A DNA stretch of 64,000 bases from Telluribacter roseus. Lineage in GTDB: Bacteria > Bacteroidota > Bacteroidia > Cytophagales > Spirosomataceae. The notes under the pieces were generated by a model, which searched no databases, was not told the DNA's origin, and was given only the letters and a program-made list of their open reading frames with translations. Positions 1 to 9,400 of the stretch are shown piece after piece. Made by a program: the position numbers and the translations under genes. Where the stretch lies: NCBI RefSeq assembly GCF_017355915.2, contig NZ_JAFEUV020000006.1:186001-250000 (forward strand). The letters are read 5' to 3'. Positions within the stretch are counted from its first letter, which is position 1; each line of letters starts with the position of its first letter.

Positions 1-74
1 AAAATTTAAATAATTATAATTTTTCTTATAATAGTATAGGCCAGTTGTGGCATAACCTTGTAGATATACAAGAG

Positions 75-92
75 GGTGTGTTCGAACACACC
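75..92. promoter_or_regulatory. 18-bp perfect palindrome upstream of susC
   Basis: Positions 75-83 are the exact reverse complement of 84-92, with core TGTGTTCGAACACA. The site lies 134 bp before the susC start. It shares its TGTGT/ACACA arms with the next palindrome, whose centre is 31 bp away (about three helical turns). It could be one of a pair of operators, or part of the terminator of a gene left of the window. The symmetry is seen; the role is inferred. Confidence 0.45.
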
Positions 93-97
93 TCCTT

Positions 98-131
98 AAA
101 AAGCCAATGTGTACGTACACATTGGCTTTTT
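98..131. terminator. 34-bp perfect palindrome, bidirectional terminator or operator
   Basis: Positions 98-114 pair exactly with 115-131, giving a GC-rich arm GCCAATGTGTAC flanked by an A5 tract on the left and a T5 tract on the right. That is a typical bidirectional rho-independent terminator shape. The TGTGTACGTACACA core also matches the arms of the palindrome at 75-92, so an operator function cannot be excluded. Confidence 0.6.
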
Positions 132-225
132 GATTTGCTTTTGATAAAATATACATCCATATTGCTTCTGCGAAGATTCCTAGAAGATTATTCCTTAATC
201 TACTCCTAAACCCCAATTTACTTTC

Positions 226-3200
226 ATGAAAGCCACTTTTACCCTTGTTCGGTTTCGAACCACATCCATTATTTGGATGATAATGCTGGCTTGGTTCACG
301 GCACAATCTTACACGACGTTGGCAATGCCAACTTCAGTCCTCACCATCCCGGTCAAGGGAAAGGTTCTGGATGGTAAAGGTGCTCCTTTGCCCGGAGTGA
401 ATATAGTGATTCAGGGAAGTACTGTTGGAACCCAAACCGATGCGGAAGGTAACTTTACCATCAACTCCACTAATCCTAATGATATCCTGGTAGTTAGTTT
501 CATTGGATTTAAAAGCCAGAATGTTCCTGTACAGAACAAATCTGATCTCGTCATTACCCTTCAGGAGGATGTATCTAATCTGAATGAAGTGGTCGTAGTA
601 GGATACGGTACTCAGATGAAAGTGAATCTGACGGGGGCTGTCGCCACACTTGATGCCAAGCAACTCGCAGACAGACCTGTTACAAACATGTCATCGGCCC
701 TACAGGGTACATTGCCCGGGGTTACTGTGGTTCAGCGAAGCGGTCAGCCCGGTCGTGATAACGGGATCATACGGGTACGTGGGGTAGGTACCATGAATAA
801 TGCTTCTCCAATGGTAGTTGTGGACGGACTTATATCTTCCATGGAAAACCTGAATCCCAATGATATAGAGAGTATCAGCGTCTTGAAAGATGCTTCGGCC
901 GGAGCCATATACGGCTCCCGTGCCGCTAATGGTGTGATACTGGTTACTACCAAAAGAGGAAAGACCGGTAAGCCGGTGGTAAGCTATAATGCCTATGTGG
1001 GGGTCCAAAAGCCAACTAACCTTCCTGACTATCTCGGGTCGTATGAGTATGGAAAGTTATTGAACGAGGGGTTGGTAAATGAAGGACAGCAACCTAGATT
1101 CACAGAGGCTGAACTTGAAAAGTTCAGAAATGGATCTGATCCGATCAACTACCCCAATACAGACTGGTTAGGTCTGTTATACAGAGGTTCAGGTCTCCAG
1201 CAATCGCATAACCTGAGTGTTTCCGGTGGGTCTGAAGCCTCCAGGTATCTGCTTTCGTTTGGCTATCTGAATCAGAAAGGGCTAATTCAGAATACGGATA
1301 ACCAGCGGTATAATGTCCGCTTGAATCTGGATACTAAAATCACGGACCGCCTGACGGTTGGAGTTACTTCGTCATTTATCAGACAAGGTATTAGTGAGCC
1401 TTCGGCGATTTCATCGGGACAGGGGCTGAATTTTAGTATTGTGTATGCTAACCGGATACCACCAACAGTCGCCAATAAATACGCGGATGGTACCTGGACG
1501 CGGTACCTGGATGGAAACCCCAATGCCTGGATCGAGAATGGAGGTTCTATAACCGATCAGATTTCAAATGCAATGGGTAATGCTTTTGCCGAGCTGACTA
1601 TCGCAAAAGGCCTGAAATTAAGAGGATCCGCGGGTATTGATTATAACTTCATTGATAATAAGGTTCACTTGAAAGACCTGACGTATGGAGATGGTAGTTA
1701 CCAGGGACCTAATTCCATCAGGGTTAACAATCGTCGCAATTCCAGAACTACTCTGCAGGCATTCCTGACGTATGAGAAAAGTATTGGCAGCCATAATCTG
1801 AACATACTGGCCGGTACATCCCGCGAAGCCTTCATGTACAATGAGACCGGTGCTTTTCGCAGAAATCTGCCGAGCAATGATCTAACGGATATCAATGCCG
1901 GAGCTACCGAGGGAATGACGTCAGCAGGATTTAGTTATGAGAGTAAACTGGGATCTTATTTTGGAAGGGTTAATTACGATTACCTGGGCAAGTATCTGCT
2001 GGAAGCCAGTGTTCGGTATGATGGATCATCCAAATTCGCAGCGGATAAAAGATGGGGGGTATTTCCTTCCTTTTCAGCTGGCTGGCGTATATCCGAGGAA
2101 GCCTTCCTGAAGAACATCCGGGCCATCTCTGATCTTAAACTAAGAGGCTCTTACGGCTCCGTTGGTAATAATGATATAAGCGATTACTTGTACATACCCA
2201 CCGTCGCTCTGGGTGTCAATTATCCATTTGGCGGAGCTATCAATGCCGGTGCGGCTCAGCAAATAGCGGCTAACTCAAATCTGCAGTGGGAAAAGAGTAC
2301 AACTTTCGACATCGGAGCTGATTTGGCACTTTTCAATAACCGGTTAACCCTTACTGCCGACTACTATAATCGGTACACCGATAATATCCTCGTTGCCGTA
2401 CCTGTATCATCCATCTATGGTCTGCCCGCTCCAACGGTAAATGCCGGAGCTATGAGAAACAAGGGGATTGAACTCGTATTGGGACATGCCAACCGCATAG
2501 GAGACTTCTCATACAATATTTCGTTTAACATGGGAATGAACAGAAATAATGTGGAAAGGTATGCTAATCCGGCTAAAACCAGACGGATACAGGCCGAAGG
2601 TTATCCCTGGAACTCCTTCTTCGGTTATGAAGCCATAGGTTTCTATCAGACGGACGAACAGGTTCAGACCTTACCAAAAGTACTTGGCGCACCGGTTCAG
2701 AAAGGTGATCTGATCTTTAAGGACCAGAACAATGACGGGAAAATAAACGGTGACGACCGGATTGATCTGGGGAGTGACATTCCTAAAACAACCTACGGCA
2801 TGAACCTGAATGCCCGTTACAAAAACTTTGATATCGCTGTGTTGGGACAAGGGGCTGCCGATGTAAAGCAGTACCTGCAGGATCAGGTGCAGTTTGCTTT
2901 TGTAAATGGGTATAAGGCACAAACCAAGCACCTGGACCGTTGGACCCCCGAAACCCCCAATGCCCGTTTCCCCAGAACCCACGTCAGCCAGTGGCATAAC
3001 TATGCCATATCCAGCTTCAGTGTAGTTAATGCCAATTACCTCCGACTGAAAAGCCTGCAGTTCGGATATAGTATACCTCAGAAAGCACTAACGCCTCTCA
3101 AGATCAGCTCATTACGGGTATACGTAAGTGGTCAGAACTTGCTGACATTTACAAAGCTGGACAGTGGATTTGATCCGGAAAGCGCGGAAAACGCACAGTT

Positions 3201-3252
3201 TGGCTACCCTAATGTTAAAATCTATACTGCAGGCCTGAATATCAACTTTTAA
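226..3252 (+). CDS. susC: SusC/RagA-family TonB-linked outer membrane protein
   Basis: Outer-membrane TonB-dependent channel that imports a glycan or similar ligand captured by its SusD partner. At 1008 residues it has the usual SusC length. An N-terminal signal segment (about 1-33) is followed by a carboxypeptidase-regulatory-like domain (about 45-125: KGKVLDGKGAPLPGVNI, FIGFKSQ), a SusC box (EVVVVGYGTQ), a plug domain with VRVRG-like and YGSRAANGVI motifs, and a beta barrel ending in LNINF. The susD gene follows after 11 bp, so the two are cotranscribed. The substrate cannot be read from sequence; the downstream periplasmic oxidoreductase and isomerase genes suggest a carbohydrate or glycoside. 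No regulator gene is visible on the left. Confidence 0.95.
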   Translation: MKATFTLVRFRTTSIIWMIMLAWFTAQSYTTLAMPTSVLTIPVKGKVLDGKGAPLPGVNIVIQGSTVGTQTDAEGNFTINSTNPNDILVVSFIGFKSQNVPVQNKSDLVITLQEDVSNLNEVVVVGYGTQMKVNLTGAVATLDAKQLADRPVTNMSSALQGTLPGVTVVQRSGQPGRDNGIIRVRGVGTMNNASPMVVVDGLISSMENLNPNDIESISVLKDASAGAIYGSRAANGVILVTTKRGKTGKPVVSYNAYVGVQKPTNLPDYLGSYEYGKLLNEGLVNEGQQPRFTEAELEKFRNGSDPINYPNTDWLGLLYRGSGLQQSHNLSVSGGSEASRYLLSFGYLNQKGLIQNTDNQRYNVRLNLDTKITDRLTVGVTSSFIRQGISEPSAISSGQGLNFSIVYANRIPPTVANKYADGTWTRYLDGNPNAWIENGGSITDQISNAMGNAFAELTIAKGLKLRGSAGIDYNFIDNKVHLKDLTYGDGSYQGPNSIRVNNRRNSRTTLQAFLTYEKSIGSHNLNILAGTSREAFMYNETGAFRRNLPSNDLTDINAGATEGMTSAGFSYESKLGSYFGRVNYDYLGKYLLEASVRYDGSSKFAADKRWGVFPSFSAGWRISEEAFLKNIRAISDLKLRGSYGSVGNNDISDYLYIPTVALGVNYPFGGAINAGAAQQIAANSNLQWEKSTTFDIGADLALFNNRLTLTADYYNRYTDNILVAVPVSSIYGLPAPTVNAGAMRNKGIELVLGHANRIGDFSYNISFNMGMNRNNVERYANPAKTRRIQAEGYPWNSFFGYEAIGFYQTDEQVQTLPKVLGAPVQKGDLIFKDQNNDGKINGDDRIDLGSDIPKTTYGMNLNARYKNFDIAVLGQGAADVKQYLQDQVQFAFVNGYKAQTKHLDRWTPETPNARFPRTHVSQWHNYAISSFSVVNANYLRLKSLQFGYSIPQKALTPLKISSLRVYVSGQNLLTFTKLDSGFDPESAENAQFGYPNVKIYTAGLNINF

Positions 3253-3263
3253 ACCCGAAGACG

Positions 3264-4850
3264 ATGAAGCGTATATATAAAATAGTTTGTACAACCTTAT
3301 CGGTCTGGATGCTGGCCTCGTGCGGACAGAAGTTCCTTGAGGTTTCGCCAACCGATCGCCTATCCGATATGACCTTCTGGAAGACGGAGAAGGATGCGGA
3401 TATGGCCCTTGCCGGAATCTATAACAGGTGGGAGGAACACTGGAATATATTATGGTGGGACCTGATGACGGACAATGGCTTTTCGCAATATGCCTGGGAC
3501 AATGTACAGGCACTTGGCAATGGGCAAGCTAATGCCTCCAACTTCGGCCGTGATTATTTTAACTATAACCTGATCAGAAAGTATAACCAGTTCCTGGAGA
3601 AAGTGCCTCAGATAGAAATGGATGCCAAGAAGAAAGAGCGGATTCTTGCTGAGGCCCGTTTTCTTCGCGCTTACGATTATTTCCGTAAAGTACAGTTTTA
3701 TGGTGACGTCCCACTGGTAACAGAGGTGATTCAGAATCCGGAAGATGCTAAAATGGAAAGAAGCCCAAGGGCGGAAGTCGTCAATTTTATCCTGACTGAG
3801 CTGGAAGAGGTAGCCAAAGTATTGCCTGTTCAGAATATGAGACAGTCCAACGGCCATGTTACCAGTGGTGCTGCTTTGGCCCTGAAAGCCCGGCTTGAAC
3901 TGTATGAAGGAAAATATCCTGATGCCATGGCCGATGCAAAAAAAGTAATTGACATGGCAAAAAGTGGCGTGTACCAGTTGTATCCTGATTATGCCGGATT
4001 ATTTCAGGTTGAAAATGAAAGCAGTAATACAGAATCTATTCTTGAGGTACAGTATATCAAAGATACCTATGCAAATAATCTTTGGCAGCATATACTTCCT
4101 TCAAAAGAGGGAGGCTGGTCTTCGATTTCCGCTGTCCAGAGCATTGTAGATGCCTATGAGATGAAAGATGGAAAGACAATCACTGAGTCGACACTATATA
4201 ATGCTGATAAACCTTTTGAGAATCGGGATCCTCGTCTGGATATGACCATTTTGTATTCAGGAGCCAGATACAATGGAAGAGTCTATAATACACTCGAATT
4301 ATCCAGCCCTGATTTCTATCAAAGTGCTTCGGCCCCTAAAAGCGGCTATAATGTACTGAAATATAGCAAGGTCGTGCCTGAGGCGGCCTTACAAAATGGC
4401 GATGCCAATATCATGGTTATCCGACTGGCCGAAGTACTGCTGACTTTCGCAGAAGCAGCCATTGAAGCGGGTCAGAGTACTCCCGAAGTATATGATGCGA
4501 TTGATATGGTACGGTTACGTGCAAAAATGCCGGCCGTAGATCGCACCGTATATAGTACCCAGGCTAAGCTCAGGGAACTGGTAAGACGGGAAAGAAGAGT
4601 AGAACTTGCCTTCGAAGGTCTCCGGTACTGGGATATTAAAAGGTGGGACATTGGTAATCAGGCACTAAACGGTCCGGTATATGGTTCTAGGTTAGGTACA
4701 ATGGATAGCCAGACTGGTGTAGTTACCTGGTCCAATGCTCGTATCAAAGTGGAAGATCGTGTTTTTCAGGCGGGCCGTAACTATCTTTTACCTATTCCTC
4801 AGGCAGAGTTAGATGCCAATCCCAATATCAAGCAGAATGTCGGTTATTAA
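3264..4850 (+). CDS. susD: SusD/RagB-family surface nutrient-binding lipoprotein
   Basis: Surface lipoprotein that caps the SusC barrel and binds the ligand. The signal peptide ends in lipobox LASC (Cys20). Residues after it (FLEVSPTDRLSDMTFWKTEKDADMALAGIYNRW) match the conserved SusD N-terminal region, and the C-terminal part has the usual RRERRVELAFEGLRYWDIKRW signature. The 528-residue length is normal. It is translated directly after susC (11-bp gap). A strong hairpin lies between this gene and the next one, which could separate their expression levels. Confidence 0.95.
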   Translation: MKRIYKIVCTTLSVWMLASCGQKFLEVSPTDRLSDMTFWKTEKDADMALAGIYNRWEEHWNILWWDLMTDNGFSQYAWDNVQALGNGQANASNFGRDYFNYNLIRKYNQFLEKVPQIEMDAKKKERILAEARFLRAYDYFRKVQFYGDVPLVTEVIQNPEDAKMERSPRAEVVNFILTELEEVAKVLPVQNMRQSNGHVTSGAALALKARLELYEGKYPDAMADAKKVIDMAKSGVYQLYPDYAGLFQVENESSNTESILEVQYIKDTYANNLWQHILPSKEGGWSSISAVQSIVDAYEMKDGKTITESTLYNADKPFENRDPRLDMTILYSGARYNGRVYNTLELSSPDFYQSASAPKSGYNVLKYSKVVPEAALQNGDANIMVIRLAEVLLTFAEAAIEAGQSTPEVYDAIDMVRLRAKMPAVDRTVYSTQAKLRELVRRERRVELAFEGLRYWDIKRWDIGNQALNGPVYGSRLGTMDSQTGVVTWSNARIKVEDRVFQAGRNYLLPIPQAELDANPNIKQNVGY

Positions 4851-4935
4851 ATTCATGTACTTGCCTTTACCTCTATAAATTCAGTAAATAAATAGAGTCT
4901 AAGAAAGTTTACTGATAAAGTTGATGTTTCGTCTA

Positions 4936-4974
4936 TTGGTCTCAGTAGTTGCCTTGCTCAACTACTGAGACCAA
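4936..4974 (+). promoter_or_regulatory. 16-bp perfect stem-loop just before the PSD1 gene
   Basis: Positions 4936-4951 pair exactly with 4959-4974 around a 7-base loop, and the ATG of the next gene begins 8 bases later. An A-run rather than a U-run follows on the transcribed strand, so this is not a standard terminator. It could protect the susCD 3' end or limit translation of the downstream gene. Confidence 0.6.
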
Positions 4975-4982
4975 AAAATCAT

Positions 4983-7736
4983 ATGAAGAATAAGACTCTT
5001 ATACTTATAGCATCACTGGCTGTCGTTATAGCCTCCTTTACCTGGCACTCCGGCAGGTTTGGGCAGTCTGTGGATTATAACAGCCAGGTCAAACCTATAC
5101 TTAATAAACACTGCATGGGATGCCATGGAGGAGTGAAGAAGGCGGGTGAAGTGAGTTTTCTCTTTGAACATGAAATGCTGGAGCCTGGTAAATCAGGAAA
5201 AGTACCCGTAGTAAGGGGTGATGCGGATGCCAGTGAGATGATCCGCCGTATAGAAAGTACCGATCCTGATGAGCGAATGCCAAAGGGAGGTACACCTCTG
5301 AAAGAAGAAGAGGTAGAAGTACTTAAGCAATGGATCAACGAAGGGGCTGTATGGGAAAAGCACTGGTCCTACAAGCGGATCGAAAAACCCGAAGTACCTT
5401 CTTTAAATTCTGTCTGGAATTTATTTGGCTTGCTGAACAAGGAAGAGAAAGAGTGGGCGCAGAATGAGATTGATTATTTTGTACTTGAAAAGTTAAAAGA
5501 GAAAAATCTCACTACTTCACCCAAAGCAGACAAAGCTACTTTGATCAGACGCGTTAGTCTGGATTTGACAGGCCTGCCACCAACTGAAAAGGAGGTTGCT
5601 GATTTCCTGAGTGACACTTCACCGGATGCTTACGAAAAGGTAGTCGACCGGCTACTCAATAAAGCAAGTTTTGGTGAAAGGTGGGCTTCTATGTGGATGG
5701 ATCTGGCTCGCTATGCCGACACCAAAGGGTATGAAAGTGATGGTGGCAGGACCATGTGGCGCTACAGGGATTATGTTATCCAGTCCTTCAATGAAGACAA
5801 ACCTTTTGATCAGTTCACCACAGAACAGTTAGCCGGGGATTTACTGAACCAAGACAAGGATGGGTTCCCAACCGAAGTCAATATGATCGCCACCGGCTTT
5901 CACCGGAACACCATGACCAACAATGAGGGCGGGACAGACGACGAAGAGTTCAGAACCGCCGCATTGATTGATCGCGTAAATACCACCTGGGAGGTATGGC
6001 AGGGTACTACATTTGCCTGTATACAGTGCCACAGCCATCCGTATGATCCTATTCCTCACGAAGACTATTACAAATACATGGCCTTCTTCAACAATGCCAG
6101 AGACGAGGATGTCTGGGATGAATGGCCGAAGCTACGATTTTATAAAGGAGAGGATTCAGCCCGCGTGGAGCGGATCAAGCAATGGGTGTTAAAATATGAG
6201 CCGGAGCAGGTTGATGAACTGACCCAGTTTATGAAGGTGATGGAGCCTAAAATTAATGCCCATAACTTTGAGAAAGGAGACGAGTCCACTGCCTTATTGA
6301 TATCGTACTATGGGGTAAAAGATAAAGGGAATGCACGTATTCCGCAGGTTAATCTGACGGATGCGGGTAGTGTAGTCATGAGTGTTGCGACCAAAGCTGA
6401 GAATGCAGTACTATCCTTGCACCTTGACCGGTTGGACGGACAGGTACTCTCGCAGATAAAAATACCAGCAAAGGATACTGTAATAGTGGCTCCTATTCAG
6501 AAAATAACGGGCAAACATAATATTTACCTCAGTCTGCACAGCCCTAAGACCCCAAAAGAATGGGTACGGATAGCCTGGGTATCTTTTCAAAAAGAACTAC
6601 CCGGAGCCAATCAGCCGGAGTACCCGGACATAGTTGCTGAATATGCCACTGTATTGTCCAGAAATACAGAGAGTATGCCCATAATATGGGAGGGTAAAGG
6701 TGATTTCGCCCGGAAAACAAATGTATTTGTCCGGGGAAACTGGCTGGTAAAGGGGGCCGAAGTAAAGCCCGATGTACCCAGGCTACTGGCACCAATGCCC
6801 AAAGAGTACTCTCGTGATCGTTTGGGGCTGGCCCAATGGATCGTTAGCCGTGAAAATCCACTCACGGCGCGTGTGATAGTCAACCGGTTCTGGGAACAAC
6901 TCTTCGGAAAAGGTATTGTGGAGACGGTTGAAGATTTTGGCTCCCAGGGAAGTGAGCCTTCCCATCCTGAGCTGTTGGACTGGCTGGCAGTCCATTTTAT
7001 GGAGGAAGATCAGTGGAGCGTCAAGAAGCTTTTGAAAAAGATTGTCCTGTCGGCGACCTATCAGCAAAGCTCCAAATCAGATAAGGTAAGGCAGGAAAAA
7101 GACCCTTATAATATCTGGTTATCCCGTGGCCCCCGGGTAAGACTAAGCGCGGAACAGGTACGTGATCAGGCTCTGGCTATAAGTGGTCTGCTATCCCCCA
7201 AAATGTATGGTCCGAGTGTGATGCCCCCCCAGCCCGACGGGATCTGGCAATCCCCTTATAATGGGGAGAACTGGGTGGTAAGTGAGGGCGAAAACAGGTA
7301 CAGGAGGGCCGTCTATACGTACTGGAAACGAACGTCACCTTATCCTTCCATGATAACATTTGATGTACCCAGCCGGGAGTTTTGCCAGTCGCGTAGAGTA
7401 CTGACCAATACTCCTTTACAGGCTCTGGTTACCTTGAATGATCCTGTATATCTGGAAGCAGCCGAAAATTTGGCAGCACTCATGCGCAAAAAAGGCAAGA
7501 CCCCGGAGCAGCAGCTAAAAGAAGGGTACCGTATGCTTATATATCAGCCTATTGAGAAGAAGAATCTGGATGTGCTAGTCACTATTTATAATGACGCTCT
7601 CCATACCTATCGGCAAGCGCCCTCGGAAATAGATAGTATTCTGGTATTCGGACAGGATAAATCACCTGAACTAGCCGCTTTGACTGTTTCAGCCAATGTA
7701 TTACTGAATATGGCTAATGTATTGACTAAAGAATAG
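4983..7736 (+). CDS. PSCyt1/DUF1549/DUF1553 (PSD1) protein with two CxxCH motifs
   Basis: Large predicted periplasmic protein (917 residues) of a family common in Planctomycetes, Verrucomicrobia and some Bacteroidota; its reaction is not established. A signal/anchor segment (about 5-20) leads into a cytochrome-like PSCyt1 domain with CMGCH (Cys44, Cys47, His48). The DUF1549 core follows (RRVSLDLTGLPPTEKEV; WMDLARYADTKGYESD) and contains a second CxxCH at 346-350 (CIQCHSHPYDPIPHEDYYKY), then a C-terminal DUF1553 region (NRFWEQLFGKGIVETVEDFG; CQSRRVLTNTPLQALVTLND). The DUF1501 gene downstream is its usual genomic partner. Heme attachment is plausible from the motifs but unproven. Base composition is lower in G+C than in genes beyond 10,496. 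Confidence 0.9.
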   Translation: MKNKTLILIASLAVVIASFTWHSGRFGQSVDYNSQVKPILNKHCMGCHGGVKKAGEVSFLFEHEMLEPGKSGKVPVVRGDADASEMIRRIESTDPDERMPKGGTPLKEEEVEVLKQWINEGAVWEKHWSYKRIEKPEVPSLNSVWNLFGLLNKEEKEWAQNEIDYFVLEKLKEKNLTTSPKADKATLIRRVSLDLTGLPPTEKEVADFLSDTSPDAYEKVVDRLLNKASFGERWASMWMDLARYADTKGYESDGGRTMWRYRDYVIQSFNEDKPFDQFTTEQLAGDLLNQDKDGFPTEVNMIATGFHRNTMTNNEGGTDDEEFRTAALIDRVNTTWEVWQGTTFACIQCHSHPYDPIPHEDYYKYMAFFNNARDEDVWDEWPKLRFYKGEDSARVERIKQWVLKYEPEQVDELTQFMKVMEPKINAHNFEKGDESTALLISYYGVKDKGNARIPQVNLTDAGSVVMSVATKAENAVLSLHLDRLDGQVLSQIKIPAKDTVIVAPIQKITGKHNIYLSLHSPKTPKEWVRIAWVSFQKELPGANQPEYPDIVAEYATVLSRNTESMPIIWEGKGDFARKTNVFVRGNWLVKGAEVKPDVPRLLAPMPKEYSRDRLGLAQWIVSRENPLTARVIVNRFWEQLFGKGIVETVEDFGSQGSEPSHPELLDWLAVHFMEEDQWSVKKLLKKIVLSATYQQSSKSDKVRQEKDPYNIWLSRGPRVRLSAEQVRDQALAISGLLSPKMYGPSVMPPQPDGIWQSPYNGENWVVSEGENRYRRAVYTYWKRTSPYPSMITFDVPSREFCQSRRVLTNTPLQALVTLNDPVYLEAAENLAALMRKKGKTPEQQLKEGYRMLIYQPIEKKNLDVLVTIYNDALHTYRQAPSEIDSILVFGQDKSPELAALTVSANVLLNMANVLTKE

Positions 7737-7798
7737 GAAATGGCTGCTCTATCTCATGTATAGTTTGAGATGAAAAGTAGTTCTAGACAAATCAAGCA

Positions 7799-9274
7799 AT
7801 GGAAAAGCTACTTATGGAACTTCAGCATGCAGAACTTCAGCACCAGACAAGGAGGCACTTTCTGCAATCCTGTGGTTTTGGAATAGGGGCCCTGGGATTA
7901 GGTTCCTTAATGGGATCCTGCAGTACTTCCGGCTCCGAAAGGGGAGATGCTCTGGAAAATAAGCCGGCAGCTGTACCTCATTTTGCTCCGAAAGCAAAGC
8001 GGGTTATCTATATTCATATGGCAGGTGCTCCTTCCCAGCTAGAGCTTTTTGACTATAAGCCAGAGCTTGTAAAGTACCATGGACAGGATTGTCCGGCGGA
8101 GTTTCTGGAAGGAAAGAAGTTTGCGTTCATTCAGGGAGTACCCAAAATGCTCGGCCCCCAGAGCAAGTTCAACCAGTACGGCCAGTCCGGTGCCTGGATG
8201 TCCGATTACGTTCCCTATTTACAGACCGTAGCCGATGAGATTACCTTCATCAAAGCCATGCACACGGACCAGTTCAATCATGCTCCCGCCCAACTATTAA
8301 TGCATACAGGCGGGGCCAGGCTGGGGCGCCCTAGTTTAGGCTCCTGGGCGGTGTACGGGCTAGGCTCTGAAAATCAGAATCTACCGGGTTTTATAGTACT
8401 TACTTCCGGGGGTAAACAGCCCGATGCAGGGAAAAGTATATGGGGAAGCGGCTTTTTGCCCTCTGTTTATCAGGGAGTACAATGCCGTACCGGTGGTGAT
8501 CCGGTACTGTATGTTTCAAACCCTAAGGGAATGAACCGGGACTTGCGTAAAAAAACCATTGACGCCATCAATGATATCAATCGTCATATATATGAGGATG
8601 TTCAGGATCCGGAAGTATTGACTCGCATCGATCAGTATGAGATGGCTTTCCGGATGCAGATGTCGGTTCCTGAAGTAATGGATATTTCGAAGGAGCCCCA
8701 GTTTGTCCTGGATATGTATGGGGTGAAGCCAGGGGAGGGATCTTTCGCCATGAACTGTCTGCTGGCCCGTAAGCTGGTGGAGAATAACGTTCGGTTTGTC
8801 CAGCTCTTTGACTGGGGGTGGGATGGACACGGTACGAGTTCGCGTGATAATGTAGAAGAGGGATTAGTGAATAAATGCCAACAAACCGACAAGCCGGTTG
8901 CTGCCCTGTTACAAGACTTAAAAATGCGTGGATTGCTGGAGGAAACACTGGTAGTATGGGGGGGAGAGTTTGGACGCACCCCTATGCAGGAAAATCGTAA
9001 TGGCCTGGTGATGCCATTTATGGGCCGGGACCACCACCTGGAAGCCTTTACCATGTGGATGGCCGGTGGGGGAGTCAAGAGGGGATTTAGTTATGGCGAA
9101 ACCGATGAACTTGGTTACTATGGTGTAAAAGACAGAGTACATGTACATGATCTGCAGGCTACCATACTTCATCTGATGGGTTTTGATCATGAGAAGTTTA
9201 CGTATCCGTTCCAGGGGCGAAATTTTAGATTAACAGATACGGAAGGCAAGGTAGTTAAGTCAGTATTAGCTTAG
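7799..9274 (+). CDS. DUF1501 protein, Tat-exported, possibly lipidated
   Basis: DUF1501 proteins have an alkaline-phosphatase/sulfatase-like fold, but their activity is unknown. The 491-residue protein starts with a long n-region, then a twin-arginine motif RRHFLQ (Arg18-Arg19), a Gly/Leu-rich h-region and SC at 40-41, which could be a lipidation site although the -3 residue is Met. Family motifs seen are HMAGAPSQLELFDYKP, FGRTPM, GRDHH and QATILHLMGFDHEKFTYPFQGR. It follows the PSD1 gene by 62 bp, the standard pairing. Met6 is an alternative start. The n-region contains a 15-bp tandem repeat encoding ELQHA/ELQHQ. Confidence 0.9.
   Translation: MEKLLMELQHAELQHQTRRHFLQSCGFGIGALGLGSLMGSCSTSGSERGDALENKPAAVPHFAPKAKRVIYIHMAGAPSQLELFDYKPELVKYHGQDCPAEFLEGKKFAFIQGVPKMLGPQSKFNQYGQSGAWMSDYVPYLQTVADEITFIKAMHTDQFNHAPAQLLMHTGGARLGRPSLGSWAVYGLGSENQNLPGFIVLTSGGKQPDAGKSIWGSGFLPSVYQGVQCRTGGDPVLYVSNPKGMNRDLRKKTIDAINDINRHIYEDVQDPEVLTRIDQYEMAFRMQMSVPEVMDISKEPQFVLDMYGVKPGEGSFAMNCLLARKLVENNVRFVQLFDWGWDGHGTSSRDNVEEGLVNKCQQTDKPVAALLQDLKMRGLLEETLVVWGGEFGRTPMQENRNGLVMPFMGRDHHLEAFTMWMAGGGVKRGFSYGETDELGYYGVKDRVHVHDLQATILHLMGFDHEKFTYPFQGRNFRLTDTEGKVVKSVLA
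7817..7846 (+). repeat. Two-copy 15-bp tandem repeat in the DUF1501 n-region
   Basis: Units 7817-7831 and 7832-7846 both begin GAACTTCAGCA and encode ELQHA then ELQHQ immediately before the twin arginines. The two copies differ only in the last four bases, which suggests a small in-frame duplication. Confidence 0.6.
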
Positions 9275-9400
9275 AGTTAAAAGATAAATAAATAATCTCT
9301 TTTGGACTTTACCTGACGAGTAAATGTAATCAGGATGCTAGTTTGAAAGATAAAGGGGCAACAACAAAGTGTAAAGGCTTTACAAAGTTTTCAACTAATT

